A DNA stretch of 64,000 nucleotides, from contig JAZARR010000059.1 in assembly GCA_037389465.1 (NCBI GenBank), positions 7,215,001-7,279,000 of the forward strand. Direction: 5' to 3'. This DNA is from Baylisascaris procyonis. Taxonomy: Eukaryota; Nematoda; Chromadorea; Rhabditida; Ascarididae. Within the stretch, counting starts at the first letter, position 1; the number at the start of each line of letters is the position of its first letter. The position numbers were made by a program, and so were the translations under genes. The notes below the pieces were generated by a model, which saw nothing but the letters and a program-made list of their open reading frames with translations, had not been told where the DNA came from and did no database searches. Of the stretch, positions 13,974 to 27,835 are shown piece after piece.

Positions 13974-13980
13974 TTTTCAG
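13974..13980 (+). promoter_or_regulatory. TTTTCAG acceptor upstream of GDI start, candidate SL trans-splice site
   Basis: A perfect nematode acceptor consensus TTTTCAG lies 30 nt upstream of the GDI start codon with no other ATG in between. Nematode mRNAs are commonly trans-spliced to a spliced leader at such sites. It could equally be the acceptor of an intron in the 5' UTR. Confidence 0.45.
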
Positions 13981-14010
13981 AGGCCGTCAGTCGCCCGTTT
14001 TTGTGCCAAA

Positions 14011-17000
14011 ATGGACGAGGAATACGATGCCATCGTTCTTGGAACCGGTCTCAAGGTAATATTCATTTTTCTTTTCGCAATGATGCGATGATTTTGTTGA
14101 TTCAAGGAGCTTGTGCACCCTTTCTACCTTGAACTCCCTTGTGTCACCCTTTCAGATTCATTCTGAGGTCAAGACAGTTGAGTAGCAGATACTCGGAGTT
14201 TATCTCTTGAGATTAAAACCGCAAATGCTGAATGCGGGTGTTATTGAATCGGAATACTTGACATGATTGTGGACGTAACGGAAAAAAGAATTGAACGATT
14301 TGCAATGGAGTACAGCTTGATTTAGGATATTGGAGGTTAATTATTTTCGAAACAGGTTGAATATGAGTTCATCGACTTCATCTACCAGTGTGCACGTCTG
14401 ACATATAGCTGAATATTAGTTATTTCACATCGAAGACCGGTTTTTTTTATCAGGTGGACGGGTTAGTGTCTTCCAAATTTTGCATTTAAACAATATGATT
14501 TGAAGAGATAATTTTGTTGCAGTGTTGCGGCGTTAACGACCCACCAACGACTATTTATTCCTTGAATAATTTTGCATTCACCATTCTGCACAGATCAGCT
14601 GCAAGACCATAGCAAAGTTTAATCTTTCGTTGTAGAGTTCTTAGCAACAGCAGTCAAATAATTTCTGCTTATATCTTATAGTAAGCTTTCATTCCCGTAA
14701 TTTGAAGCCGTTACAAATGCGTTTTTACTGCACCGGTGATGTCATCTCTCCCCCTTTCCTTCTCTCTTCCTCTCTTTCTCCCAGAATTCAGTCGAAGTGG
14801 TGTAAAACGCCATCGTGTTCAATAATCTCGTTTTGTTTTGATGATCTGAATTGATTGCAAGGTACATTGAACGGGGCGGTCGAGCACTTACTTTTTGAAT
14901 CGACCGTTTGATACTTGCCCGCATTTAGCGCCATTTCATGTAACGTTTGTAATACACATAAATGTGGCAAGCGAAATATATGTGGTCAATGGATTTATTG
15001 AACCTTGAGGTAGAATGCTTAGTTTTGGAGTCTCAGCTAAAAACGTTTTTTTTTTTTTTTTTTGCCAGTTTGTGATAATCCGTGCGCCGAATTTGATCCT
15101 GCCCAATCGCTGCCTGTAGTTGAACTATCAAATCCACGCAACACTATAAAACCATCATTATTTTGTCTGGAGTTGCAAGTCTGGGAGACGTAGGGGGACA
15201 ACAGTAGGAGATTATTTATGTGGTCGAATCGAAAAGGCGATTCAGTCAATCTTCATTTTAGATGCTTATCACTGTTATTTTCATATTTAAAAGTGGTATT
15301 TGGATAATTCTTCCTATTATAGGAATGCATTCTGTCGGGAATGCTATCCGTATCGGGTAAAAAGATTCTTCATATCGACAGAAACAATTATTACGGTGGC
15401 GAGTCAGCCTCGTTGACGCCGCTAGAGCAACTCTTCGAGAAATTTCTTGGTTTGCTAGCATTTCGTTGTCGTTCGCTAGAGAATCGCTTTTCTTTTTTGA
15501 TTTATTTCTTTATTCAATTTCTGCAAAAGCGATCTTCTCTTCACTTTCAAAACATCCTCTTCCGTGAAGTTGATTTTATAGCGAGAGAACTTTTACAGTT
15601 TGTACTGTTTAAGAATAATCTTGAGCTTCTTTTGTTCATCGCAGTTAAATGATCCTTTGAGTCAACAAATCATGCCTTTCAACGCACTCTCTTCTGATTA
15701 ACTTTTCCGTTATTTTAGGACCGAACGCAAAACCATCGACAGACATGGGTCGAGGGAGGGATTGGAACGTCGATCTCATTCCAAAGTTTTTAATGGCAAA
15801 TGGTTCTCTCGTCAAGGTGTGTAATCTGTACTTATGTGGCTTGCTGTTGCCTTAAAGTCAGCGGTGATGGTGTATCTACGCGGATCTTCTAAGTTTTAAA
15901 TTGAAGAGAGGTTGAATCGCTTTTATTATGCGTAATCATGGTTGCAAAGAGGGGGCGGGATTAAGGGTTGGAGGAGACCACTGGGTATGAGACCGCCCGA
16001 ATGCTACACGCTGAGTTGACGAGCTTCGTCACCAATCTCTGTTTTCAAGTGGTGCCGTTAATGACGTAGTGGAAGTCCTTTTCTTCTCTTTTGGTTTCTG
16101 TGTGCAGCAAGTTACCTTTCAAATGAACTGATCTAGTGGGAGTTTACTGTTCGAAGGTGGCGAGTAGAACGGTGTTGTGAGCTCACTTCAATTGAGCTTC
16201 TTTTGTTCAAAAAGTGAACCACAATTGCGCAGTGAATGAACGACAGAGAAACAGGACTGGAGATTACAGAATGCTTGAAAAAAGGCATCCGAAAGAGGAG
16301 GGTTTTTAGCTTCTTTGACCCCTTCATAAGTCGGATCAGTGTCCGTCGTTTGCAGTCACTGAAGCAAAGTCATTACTACAATCTTACCGCTCAAGTTCCA
16401 ATTTGGCTACTTAAATAAAGACGTAAGGGGGGGGGGGACGAAAGGAGAGTGGATTGAAGAGTCGCTATGTGATTTGATTAGATAAGGTAGCATGGTGGTT
16501 TATTTCAGCTGTTGATCCACACTGGCGTGACGCGCTACCTCGAGTTTAAGTCGATTGAGGGTTCGTATGTTTATAAAGGTGGCAAGGTATATAAGGTGCC
16601 CGCCGATGAAATGGAAGCTCTTGCCACAAGTTGGTTTCTATTTCTAGCTTAATTCGTCTGCATCATTTATAGATCTTTATGTGCGGTTGGGAATAAATCA
16701 AAGTGGATAAGACCCTAAACCATACAGAATATCAAGTTGCCTGAGGTTTGACGTAATATGGCCTCTTTTGCGCAGTCTTTTTGCTCTGATAATCGTGTTC
16801 TGCATTAGCTCTTCTGCTTTTCGTTCATAATGCTTCTTTTTAAAAATATTTTATTTTGCTTACGGAGAAGCTCTTTACCCTCGCTGCAAACAACACAATG
16901 AATATTTTGTTTATGCGAAAGTCGCGTGATCTTTCTACTCTTGTAATATAATTGTGCTGGCAGGTTGAATTCATTTGTGCGGTGGTCAGATTACATGAGT

Positions 17001-20000
17001 CATAAAAAATGGGATATGTAATGCGACTGTAGAAACTGCTTGAGTTCACGTTCAAAGTGTGAATTCAGTAAATCCTACTTTGTTTCTCTTTGTGAGATTG
17101 CTATAGAATTTGTGCAAGGTGTTGTCAATTATGTAATAGAAAATTACCTCGTAAGGAGGAAAAGATATGATTTTGGGTGGTCCGATCATTTTGCGTTGTT
17201 CGGCAATGTGTCGTTGAAGTTTGCTTGCTTGCAGGTTTAATGGGGATGTTCGAAAAGAGGCGATTCAAGAAGTTCTTGATTTGGGTACAGAACTTCGACA
17301 TAAATAACAAGGCGACATATGAGGGGATGGATCCCAACACTCATACCATGCAGCAGGTATATGTGCTGCTTTTGTTGTTCTCTCATTGATATTAGTCTTA
17401 GGTAAATGCGATATTAGTCGAAAATAGATCCACATACGTGGTCTAGTCGATGTGGTCTCAAACTGCTTTTCGATAAAGGGTGACAGAGTGTGGGAACACC
17501 ACATTCGTTTTAATCGGCTTACCAAGCTGTTCGTCTCATAATATCCGAAACCTAGAGAATAAAAAATAATTTTTTCTGAAAGTAGCTCTGTGCCATTTTC
17601 TGATATACTAAGGCACTACAGATTATTAATGTTCTTGACTTAAGTTTACGCGTTAGTTTGGAACATGAGCTGTTAATGATGACGCCGTCGAATGCTTAGA
17701 AATTCGAAGTTTGTGCTTTGCTGATTAAATCAAGAGTGATGTTGGTTTTGCAGAAGAGGTTAATTCATTTAGACAAAGCTAGAAAGGTATTACAAGGAAC
17801 GTTTCTTAGTTTATGTGAGAGTTAAATTGAAGGAAGGAATAAAATTAAAAAGGCGTATTTTTGCGCATTGAAAAAAGTGTAGTGAATAGAGTTTCAAAAA
17901 GTTGTCAGGAATTTTAGTTTTTTTATCCGATGTGTTCCGTGTACTTTAAATTTATGCAGAATCCGAAGTTCTTTTTCAAAAAGGAAATTAATCTGTTTTT
18001 CTTGTTTGTTGGGGACGTGTTTGACGTTCTAATAAGCTGAGCAAGGACGAATCCGTTAGCGCTACTTCATTTTTACTAAACATTCGTCTGTTTAAGACCA
18101 CCGAAGATGTGATATTTAGTTGCGTGGTGAATAGTTTACTGCTTTTTAATCAATGTTGTTCGTATCTTAGGTATACGAAAAGTTCGGTCTCGATGAGAAC
18201 ACGGCCGATTTTACTGGTCACGCATTAGCGCTCTATCGGGATGACAAGTAAGTTTTTTTTTATTGTTTAAAAGTTTGAATTTTCGGGTTAGAAGCAGGTA
18301 GAGGTCGACCTCTTTTCATAAAAAGTATTTGAATTTTTTATACAGGCGAGCGGGTGGCATTTAAAAGTGTTTGAAGTGTTGTGCTTGTGTGCATGAGATG
18401 GCCGTTGACAGTTCTTTTTAGTGATATTCTTGAAATGCAATGCAAACCGTATTAAGTTGATGAAGGTAAACTTTCATTGCTGACTAGTGAATCACTTTGT
18501 TTTTTAATGCTGTGATCTGTTAATAGTGTTGAATACTTTAGGGCGCAATTTGAGCTATTCAGTAACACTTTGCGAGCTCCGAATTCCAGATGTATTGGTT
18601 GGATTGTTGCAGCGTTATGTTTAACTGTGTTATGCACTTATGTGACATAATACGAGCGTAAGTAATACGTCTTGCTTCACATTTTTCATAGTCTTGCTTT
18701 TCAGCTATAAAAATGAATTATTTGCTCCAACGGTCGAGAAGATTCGCCTTTATTCGGATTCGCTCGCCCGTTATGGTAAATCTCCATATCTCTATCCTCT
18801 TTATGGCCTCGGTGAATTGCCACAAGGATTTGCTAGGTTCGTTGCTTGCAGCAATGCTATTTTTCTCTCAGAGCTATTAAGAATGCAGCGAATTTTTCGA
18901 GCCTACTTCCGGTTATTGTTTGGACTGGTCAAATGTGGCGCGAAACCACTTGCGGCCTAACCACTGATTGCAGTTTATTGTTTCACGTTTCCATTGGTCA
19001 AGGCTAAGGTCTCTAAAAAGTGCTGGCCTTAGTTTCGGTTATTTTCCACCAGTTTTTATCAGGCAGACGCAGAAACTTCTGTGGTCCAAGAGAGCAGCGC
19101 CATAACGGTTGCGAGATGTGCGTCGAACGTAGACTTGGTAAGGAGGGAAGGGAGGAAAGTGCTTAGGAGTGAAACCAGCAGATAATTCATGTCATTCGAG
19201 TTGTTGCAATCTGCATCTTTCATTGGGCTACACATTAGGTGCACTAGTTATAGGTTTTTTTGAGCAGGACAGGTAACTGCAAAAGGTTTCCTCGTATTGA
19301 TGAGACACAATCTCTAGACTTTCTAATGGGGTTGTTTTGGGAGATGAAGTCGGGAGTCGGTGACCCTGAAGGGTGACAAAAGGAGCCGACAACGAAGTGT
19401 GATAAAAAAGCCACCGAAGAACAGGTCGTCCTCGAGCGCCCCTTGATGGTTTTGCACTCTATGTTCCCCGAACTACTCAAAATTGCTAAGGGGCTTATCG
19501 TTGAGTTCTTGATTTTTTATAGTTTGTCGATTTGAATTTATTTCTAAATTTATTGAACTTCATCTTTCTTTAATTTTTGTCTGCTGCTTTTTGAATAGGC
19601 TGTGCGGGACTGTTTAAAGTGTATAAAAGCTTTATCTGAAGAGCGTAACATTCTAAAATACAAAATGTGGTAAATTAAAGCTTCCGAGTATGAATAGTTG
19701 GCAGTAACTCCTAGATTCGTAGTGAATCCGAATTGCAGCAGGTAAGTGTAGTATGTGCTGTATAGTGCTATCACATGTGATCACTGCAGCAGTTTAGGTT
19801 GAGTGCTATATATGGAGGAACGTATATGCTGGACAAGCCTGTAGACTGCATAGTGTACGAGAATGGTAAAATAGTGGGCGTAAAGAGCGGAAACGATGTG
19901 GCGAAGTGCAAGCAGGTTTGCAGATATTATTCACTATTATCCTTGCTCCTATTTTCGCACTCTTGTGATCTTCCTGTTTTAATGGAGTCTTTGCTTTCTG

Positions 20001-21860
20001 AATGAGGGTTGTTTAAGTGAACTTTTGCCTTCTTCGCTTTATTAAATTTCACTCTGTTTTCCTACGATCTAGCTCTTTTTGCCTGTAGCATTGCCAGTTG
20101 TGTCAGCGCGATTTCAAAGTAATAGTATGTTCTGGTCTACCGACCGGCCGCATACTTCAAAGATCCAGAAACGTGGAACGACTGGGTAGTTTTTAAGGAT
20201 TGTTGCTAAACCGTCTTCCATTCTGGAAGTAAATCCATAATACTCAACGCACGCTCTCTCTCATTTTCAAATTTGAGGCGTGGTTGTGTCTGTGAGGTGT
20301 AGCAACATCGTTGAAGCTTTAGGACTCGCTTCCTCCGAGAATGGGCGTTAATTTAATTCACTTGCGGATTCCATGCAGTTGATCCTATCGTCATAGGAGA
20401 ACAAAAAATTCAGGTGTATTGTGATCCATCATACGTTCCGGATAAAGTGAAGAAGGTCGGACAAGTTATCCGTGCGATCTGTCTGTTGAACCATACAATT
20501 CCGAATACGAACGATGCGCAAAGCTGTCAAATAATCATTCCTCAAAAGCAAGTTGGGCGTCATTATGGTTTGTTTCGTTTCCTCATGATTTTGACATAAT
20601 CCTTTGTGTTTAAGGAACTCTGCATTGTGTGGACTGTGCCATCGAGATTCACATGCGGTAATCAGTGAGTATCTTTGTGAACAGAGACAATTGAGGTGAT
20701 ATGCACTTTGGATGTTCGAGATTTGAATATAGGTAAAGCGATAAAGTGGGATTTGCTATCGCACAACAGCATGAGAAGGTGGTCGTCAACATGTACAACA
20801 TTCTGACGTGTTTTTAGTGTTATCTAAGCTAAGGAGTTCTCGAACTTCTTTCGCTAAAATGGTTAAGCAGGTTTCCCTTCCCGAACCTCGTCTCTGGCCG
20901 TTAGAGTTTGTATTTTGCCTGACTTTCGCATGTTAGAATTTGCGATGAAGCGTTAACTTCAGATATTTATATTTCTCTGGTATCGAATGTGAATATGGTT
21001 GCACCGAAAGGTTGGTATATCGCGATGGTCTCAACTACTGTGGAAACCAGCAACCCTGAGGCCGAGATACTGCCAGGCTTGCAACTACTTGGACCGATCA
21101 CTGAAAAGTGCGTGTTCCTCCATGTTACCTTTCGACGGCGTTTATTTGCAACATCTGTTTTTTTTTTCGTTATGGAGGATGAGGTCCTGTGCGTGAGGCT
21201 TTTCAGTCATCGTTCACATTCACCTTGTGTTACCTTACTGGCCCTCTTTCATTTGGAATTTTACGCCATTGTGACATGCATGCGTCCCGTAGTTCTGTAG
21301 CTGACTGTTCCATAGTTCTAGCTTGCGAATCACGAAACCTACAGCGACGAGATTTCGTTATAAGCATCTTCACCTGACATAATCCATATTGTTCACTTTC
21401 ATTCTCGTCTTAATGAACTATGGACACTTGAAAGGTCCATAAAACTTGCATTTGCAAATACGTCCCACAGCAAGCCTCACTGCGGCCATTATTTTCATAT
21501 TCGCGGAACGGGTTGGTCTGGTGCAGTGAAGTGCAAAAAACTTGTGTCATGGTAGCCTGTCCGATACTTTTTACATGTATCTATTTCTGTGTTAGGCAGT
21601 AGGATGAACGTATTGTGGCAGAAACTAGCATCGAAGAAAAATTTCACTCTTTCATTTTTTTAAGGTTTGTGCGCATCTCAGACGTGTATGAGCCGACAGA
21701 TATGGGTGCTGAATCGCAGGTGTTTATTTCACGTTCTTACGACCCGACGACGCATTTCGAGACAACGTGCAAGGACGTTCTCGACATTTTCCAACGCGGC
21801 ACGACCACTGAATTCGACTTCTCGAAGATCACGCATCTGTCGCTTGAAGATCAGGACTAA
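14011..21860 (+). CDS. GDI1: Rab GDP dissociation inhibitor
   Basis: Extracts prenylated GDP-bound Rab GTPases from membranes and recycles them through the cytosol. Eleven exons join without a frame error: 14011-14055, 15323-15449, 15719-15816, 16509-16629, 17235-17356, 18171-18247, 18705-18836, 19798-19915, 20414-20567, 20963-21107 and 21665-21860. Their sum is 1335 nt, or 444 aa plus stop, the normal family length. The N-terminus [20 protein letters not shown] carries the GxGxxx dinucleotide-fold-like motif; [69 protein letters not shown] and [15 protein letters not shown] are hallmark blocks of the Rab-binding platform. The family includes Rab escort proteins, but length and the absence of REP insertions favour GDI. 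All junctions are GT/AG with matching phases. Introns range from about 270 bp to about 1.3 kb. No damage is seen. Confidence 0.97.
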
Positions 21861-24800
21861 GATGTCTACGATACCGCGGCACCCCACGTCCCATCCCATC
21901 TCGTCTTGCGCGCTAACTGGACAGTTATAATCGATGTGCTCTCTTCTTCTTTTCACAGACTCGAAGGGTTGTTTGTTGTGCAGATGTGCGTTCACTCGGC
22001 TCGTTGTTGGTCATACAGATTACTGCTTTGATTATCTCTGCGACGCTTCAGCTGTTTGCCTAGCACGGCGTGCATTGTTGGGTCTTCGTTTCCATACACG
22101 TTAGCTTCATCTCAAACACTCCTTTCCTATCCCATATGCCTCGTATTGTTTGTGAACAGTCGTCTTTTCGCTTGTTTCTTCATGTTCCCTGTGAATTTTA
22201 ATTTATTTTGTTTCTTGTTTTAATGTGTAATTTTTTTTTTTTTTTTTTTTTGAAATGCCGCGTGTCGCGTTCGTCTTCTTTACTTGCGAGTGTTGTTGTG
22301 CACACAAACTTGGCTTTATCGTAAATCGTTTCCAGGCGGTCCGTGTTTTCTGTCGCTTACTACAGATTATAGTCGATGTTGACAAAGTCTGCTTTCGGAC
22401 TCCCTATCATCCTTAGCCGCAAATTGAAATCCTGGTATATAATGTGTGACTCTGAGAGAAACCAACAGATAACATACAAGCAGCGTTTATTATATATTTT
22501 CATTTTGAGTTGAGTGCGTGAGCATCTGGACGGCAGAATAGATACAGCCTCCTCACTAACGCATTTAAAATGACAAAATCGATGCAGTAGTAAGTTCGTT
22601 TTTATGAATAACACATCGGTGCAACTTAGTCTCAGCATTTTTCCCATCACTGAGTTACAAATCCTCTCGCTTGCCAGTTGAACATGGAAGTAGCGTGCGT
22701 AAGCATGCATATGGATACGTGTATTACAGGGGTGCACATTATAAGTGAGTGAGCAACTTAGAGTAGAGAAGATCGCAGATAACAAAGTTGCAGGTGTTAA
22801 CTGTAAATACACGTATAAAGGGTGAGTGCTTGAATGGTAGATGCCAAGTAAACATGTAACTTCTATTGTCATTTATATGATGCGATAAAGGAAATCCTAA
22901 TGAACGTGAAAATGTGAGCAACTTAGGGAATTCAACTCATCTGTTGGCATGTTACTTGGAAACGAACTAGTTTATCAAGAGTTGCTTTGTACCGTCGGCG
23001 CGTGGGAAAAGGATCGAGGGTGACGAGATGGATGAATTTGAAGTAGCAGCATAATCTAGAAATTTTCTCACGACAAGAATTTTTCAATGAACTTCAAGGC
23101 GGAGCTGTTCCTTCTTCGAGGTAAAACCTTGTTTGAAAATACCTATAAAAATGCGTAATTGTTCCAATAGACTTTCATATTTTCCATTTTTTATCCAGTG
23201 ACTCCATACTCTAGAGTTTTTAAAGAGTCTGGTGGAATAGTTAAGGATTTAAAAAGTCCTGGTGCACATTAATTGCGATATTTATTGCTCGCACAGCGGG
23301 AATGTGCTTGCAGCGTAGGATACTCCTTCGAGAAGCTTAAGATTGAGGGTGTAATAGGGTGGAATAATAGAGTAAGTCACGGATAGGTATGTGAATAACT
23401 AAACAGTGCAACTCAATCTCTGCTGTAAATATTTTTACTGCTTCTAATGAATGGTGAGTAGAAGTAAGATTTTTTTATGTTTGACGAGAAATATGGAGAC
23501 TGCACTTTGTTATAAAGAGGAGGTTTGAAAAGAAAATACTAACTAGAGTGGCACTTAGTCAAATAAATCTGGTGTGCAATTCGATTGACGCTTCAAAGTG
23601 AAGCATAGCTTTTTATCTTTTAGTGGGTTTATTGAGTAGCGCTGTGTGCACACCGAAGTAATTAATTTGGAATAAAAGCAATAGTTTTTCAATTTAGCAA
23701 TAACGTTTTCTGTTGGAACTTGTAAATGTGGTCAAATCTGTTCAATAGGGGGGAAGTCCGGATGCGTTGTATAGTAATGTCACCTTCGGCATCCAACGAT
23801 CACTCGTTGCAATCTTATAATTCAACTGAACGAATAGTTTTCTGTGTAGGAAACGAAATCTCATTTTCAACATCCACATTCTAAACGGAGAATGCTGAAA
23901 TTGTACAGATCGCACTCAAAATTTGAAAGCGGCTCTCAAAAATCCGCTTTGTGTTGGAGCAACCTCAGGTCAGAAATAGTTCTTGGTTAAACCAAACATT
24001 TAATCTTTTCAAATTCTTTAGTTTTCCACAAATGAAGATGGAAACAAATCGTTACTTGAGAGGGGAGGGGAGAGTGATTGAAATGCGGACGGGAAAGGTA
24101 CGAACTTATGGTGCATCCGAAAACCCTTTGCTCCGCTTGAGCTGCACAAGGATCACATCCTTTTTTAGATACAATTTCGTGTATTTAATAGTCACATTTT
24201 TCTGTTGATAAAAAAGCATTACATGATTTTTCACAACTTTTCCACACAGAAGTCATATTCAGTAACTCTCCCCCTCCCTCTTCCGGGGTAATCTGCTGAA
24301 ACCATATGTAGGAAGATCACTGTTTTGATAAAATGCAGTTCCATCCGATTGGTGTTCTCCAGTGATGGAATCCGTTTGTCGTTTTATTTTATGGAAGACT
24401 CCGTTCTTCCTTCGATTTCGTATTTCCGACGAATTTAGTAAATGAATGCAAACACAAGTCCATCCATTCGTTCACAATGAAATGGATAGGAAATAAAGGA
24501 CTGAACATCTTCTAAGGATGTTTCAGTTGAGGTTTTCCAGCGTTCCTAATATACTATCATCTCTACTGAACAGCCATTTCTCTGTCGTTCTATTCGATAG
24601 GAGACAGCGTTCTTCCTCCGATTTCCCACTGCCGCTTTCTTTATACTGTTCCAAACAAACTTTGTATAGAAAATCACTTCCGGTATACTCATTATTACCA
24701 ACCTTCCAACCTATCAACCTTGTTTCAGATGATCGAACACACGGCATTCAGTGCCATCATCTTTCCTTTTGAGTACATGTAACGGCAAACACTAAACTGC

Positions 24801-25713
24801 AAGATTCGCCTCATCTTGCGAATAAACGGTCGCAGCGCGCTTGTTGTGCGAACGATGAGCGAATGAATTGCTCTGGGAGGGTTGACGACGTTCGACGTTG
24901 CGCCGTTAAGAGAACAAACCTGAATGTCAAATCTGCACGAAGATCGTGGGGCATGCTGTAAACTTTGCGCAACGGGCCAGCTAGCAAGGTGAAGATTTCG
25001 ATAGCCAAAGGCGATAGGTCAGCACAAATGAATAAGGACCACCCATGGTGTTCGATCTCTAAAGTACGTAAGCTTTAACAATGGACAAGTGTAAGTTTTT
25101 GATAAGTTGTCTTCTCGCATGTTTAAAAATATGCTCATGTTTGTTGTTTGTTTTCCGCAGTTGTCCGCAATCATTTCCGCAGTTTCTCCACAGTCTTTCC
25201 ATATTAGGGCAGCCATATTGCTGCAGCACTGCCTCGACTTTTGTGCTGCAGTGTAATCTTTGATCTAATTGTCGAGATAGAAGGCAAGAACTTTGGCGCA
25301 AACAAATTCAATGAAATCGCTGCGAACATATATGGTTATTCATCGCTTTTCAGCGACCGGATTGTGGCTGCTTGTGTTGATGCGATATGAACAGGCCAGT
25401 TGTTTTACAGGAAGTTTTCCTTTAAAGTTTTGTTTTACAACCTGTTGGGTGGTAGACCCATTTGAAAGTTTGCCTCACCTTCATATTTTTTTAGAAAAGG
25501 CAACGATATTATTGAGATAAAAGATGTATGTAACGCATATAGCTTGAATGGAAACCTTTCTTAGAAAGATAGTCCTCCTCCCTCCGTTTAACGGGAATAT
25601 GAATGCCGCAGCGGTTTTTTTATGTACGCATGCCTGATTCCATAGATGAGTTTGTTGTTTCTCGATATTTTTTTTAGAATTTATTCGTTTCGCGCATTAT
25701 AGGGGTGCTTACA
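21861..25713. other. GDI 3' flank and intergenic region
   Basis: There is no firm gene. A T22 run lies near 22230-22251. A 170-codon open frame on the - strand (22360-22872) has no recognisable motif. A short exon-like stretch at 24023-24099, with an AG before it and GTACGA after it, is open but could not be joined to anything. No canonical AATAAA was found close to the GDI stop. Confidence 0.45.
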
Positions 25714-25718
25714 GTTAT

Positions 25719-26523
25719 ATGAACAGGTCGCGTCGTAACCCCCTTACGGAGTTATCGCTTACGCCGCCGGTTTCACTGTCTTTGATATCGGAGTAAGTGC
25801 TAAGGAAAATCTTAGTTGACCAGGGGGGAAATTGAAAAGCATCGGGAAACTTGTATGCCGTATTTTTGCGTGATATCTGTATAGTATATCCGGATTGCCT
25901 TATACCATCAGAGGTATTTCATATGAGTGTCCGCAATGATGGCTTGTTCTGGGACGAAGCTGTAAAGAACAATGGTTCCTTGTGGGATTTTTGCTGTTTA
26001 AAAAATGAGGAAGCTTTTAGATAAATTATAAGTAAAGAAAATGCAGTGGAGCATGGACACGCAGTTGGAAGAGGAAGGAATTGTACTTGTGTTCCTTCCC
26101 TGTCCTCATCGACGTGTTTTCTGTTGTAAGTCTTATTAAGAAAAGATTCCATTTATTTGCACTGCAGATGTGGTGTGTACCACGTTCAGAGGTCATGTAA
26201 ATTGGGTTTATTCCGCTAAAGAATCCTTCGCTGGTGCCATCTTTGCTTCCCCTCCTTTAGAGGGCATGTGAATGTTGCAACACTAAAATGCTACAAAGGA
26301 AGAGTGTTATCTCATGCGTGCTAAAATCATTTCAAAAAACGCTGCAATTTTCTGAACTGCGTGAAGTTGATTCTTATGAGACAGAAATGGTTTGAATTTC
26401 AGCCATCGGACGGGAGACGCCGAATCTTAAAGATGGGGAGTGCATTGAACAAAGCTGTTTACCTGCCGCATCTTATGGCGGAGAAAGGCGTTATTGTGCT
26501 TGAGGAGAATGCGATACGCGGCT
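25719..26523 (+). pseudogene. Unidentified two-exon gene fragment with apparent 1-bp frameshift
   Basis: Exon 1 runs from the ATG at 25719 to 25792 (donor GA|GTAAGT). It sits five bases after an acceptor-like CTTACAG, so it looks like a true gene start. Exon 2 is 26403-26523 (TTTCAG acceptor, TG|GTAAGT donor). Read from the ATG, the frame is MNRSRRNP, then a run of five C (25739-25743). Past that run the clearly protein-like frame is YGVIAYAAGFTVFDIG, which is offset by one base. That frame ends exon 1 in phase 0, and exon 2 continues open in phase 0 with KMGSALNKAVYLPHLMAEKG. A sixth C would make the whole open. As written, the ATG frame stops soon after the junction. The AYAAGFTVFDIG segment resembles the first strand of some WD-repeat proteins, but I do not recognise the family. 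No further exon is found before PPIL1, so it is either a truncated pseudogene or a gene with an assembly error and unseen exons. Confidence 0.5.
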
Positions 26524-27835
26524 GGTAAGTGTGGGAGGGAAGAGGATTGTGGAGGCTGTAAAGTTGTGGGGGATTTCTTTATCTGATTGTTTCTCCTAAA
26601 GCAGCTGTTTCTCGATTCATGGTTGCGTGAGTGGTAGTTTTATATGTTTTCATTGATTAACCTTTTTTACTCATCTTTTCCATCGCTTGTTCACTAAAGC
26701 ACTAACCCCTTAGCTTATGACTCTAATTATTATGCCTTAGCACCCTCCCCTCCCCCCTCCCATTCACTTCCCCACTCTTGTTTATGGGTAGCAACATTTC
26801 TCGCACATTCCTGTCTTTGGCTCCCCACTAGAATACACATTAAAGGTGATAGGCGTTATGTTTAACGAAGCAGTTGTCGATGGCTGTTAAGTGTTGTGAA
26901 TTGACCATTTATTCTTCACTTAAATTTTCAACTGCATTTTATTTGGCTTTTCTCTTTTTTCTTGTCTATTGCTTGGGACAAGACAAGATGTTATGTTGTT
27001 GTTGCTTCGACTTTGAATATACTTTTTTCGATGTTTCTTATTTCTGTGAGATATATTGGAGGTATTGCTCAACGTACCATTTTATTTTGTGGTTATCGTC
27101 TTACATTTCGTTTTTATGATGCTTCAGTCCTGTAAATTTCAGTTTTATTCTTTGTTTCGTTTCTGTTCTTGCTGCTCAGAATCATCAGTCGGTTGGGTTA
27201 TAAGAAATGACTTTTGAACGCATTGTTGCTTGTTTTTCAGAAGCCTGTAATATGAGGAAAGTAGCTTTCCGTTTCACGTCATTCTGCATATTGTTGCGTT
27301 TTCTTGTTCTTCTGTTTTTTGTATGTTTTGTTTTGCGGATAAAACATTTTGAAAAGCGTCTCGAAATTGTTTGCTGGATCGTCAGAGTCGAGCTCAGTCT
27401 ACCCAATCACTTCGAGTTCTGAGATCTTGGAAAAAATAAAGCGTCCCCATGCCTTACCTTTAAATTTTATCTTCGTTAAATTCATTCACGGTCGCATCGA
27501 GAACCTCATGCGGTCGCATTCCGCCAGGGAGTCCAGTTCATCCATTTTGATCCTTGGTCTCGTTGGAAGCTCCCAAGCGCAAATACACCCTCATCAGCTA
27601 ACTCTTCTTGAACAAAGTTGTTTTATGAATCGTTTTCTCCTAGTCCTGTCTCGACGGGTATTCATTTATTCCTATCATTATAGGCGCCGAAGCCTTATGC
27701 TTAAACCCTATTTTGCAATTGCCTGATCAGTTCTTTTTGGGACTGAGTTTCAGCAAAGTTGTTCGTTGCATTGATTTCTTTGTTGTGATCGGATATGACG
27801 TGGTCTATTTTAAGGTAGCAGAGTCACAGTTGCGA
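26524..27835. other. Spacer upstream of PPIL1
   Basis: This is pyrimidine-rich DNA with no exon I can join to the preceding two-exon fragment. GAGTTTCAG near 27745-27753 is a candidate acceptor (5' UTR or spliced leader) about 80 nt before the PPIL1 ATG. Confidence 0.4.

Noticed and set aside
22360..22872. 170-codon - strand open frame downstream of GDI
   Set aside because: No recognisable motif or domain, not supported by splice signals; likely a chance open frame.
24023..24099. Exon-like segment with AG before and GTACGA after
   Set aside because: Short, not recognised, and could not be joined in phase to any neighbour.
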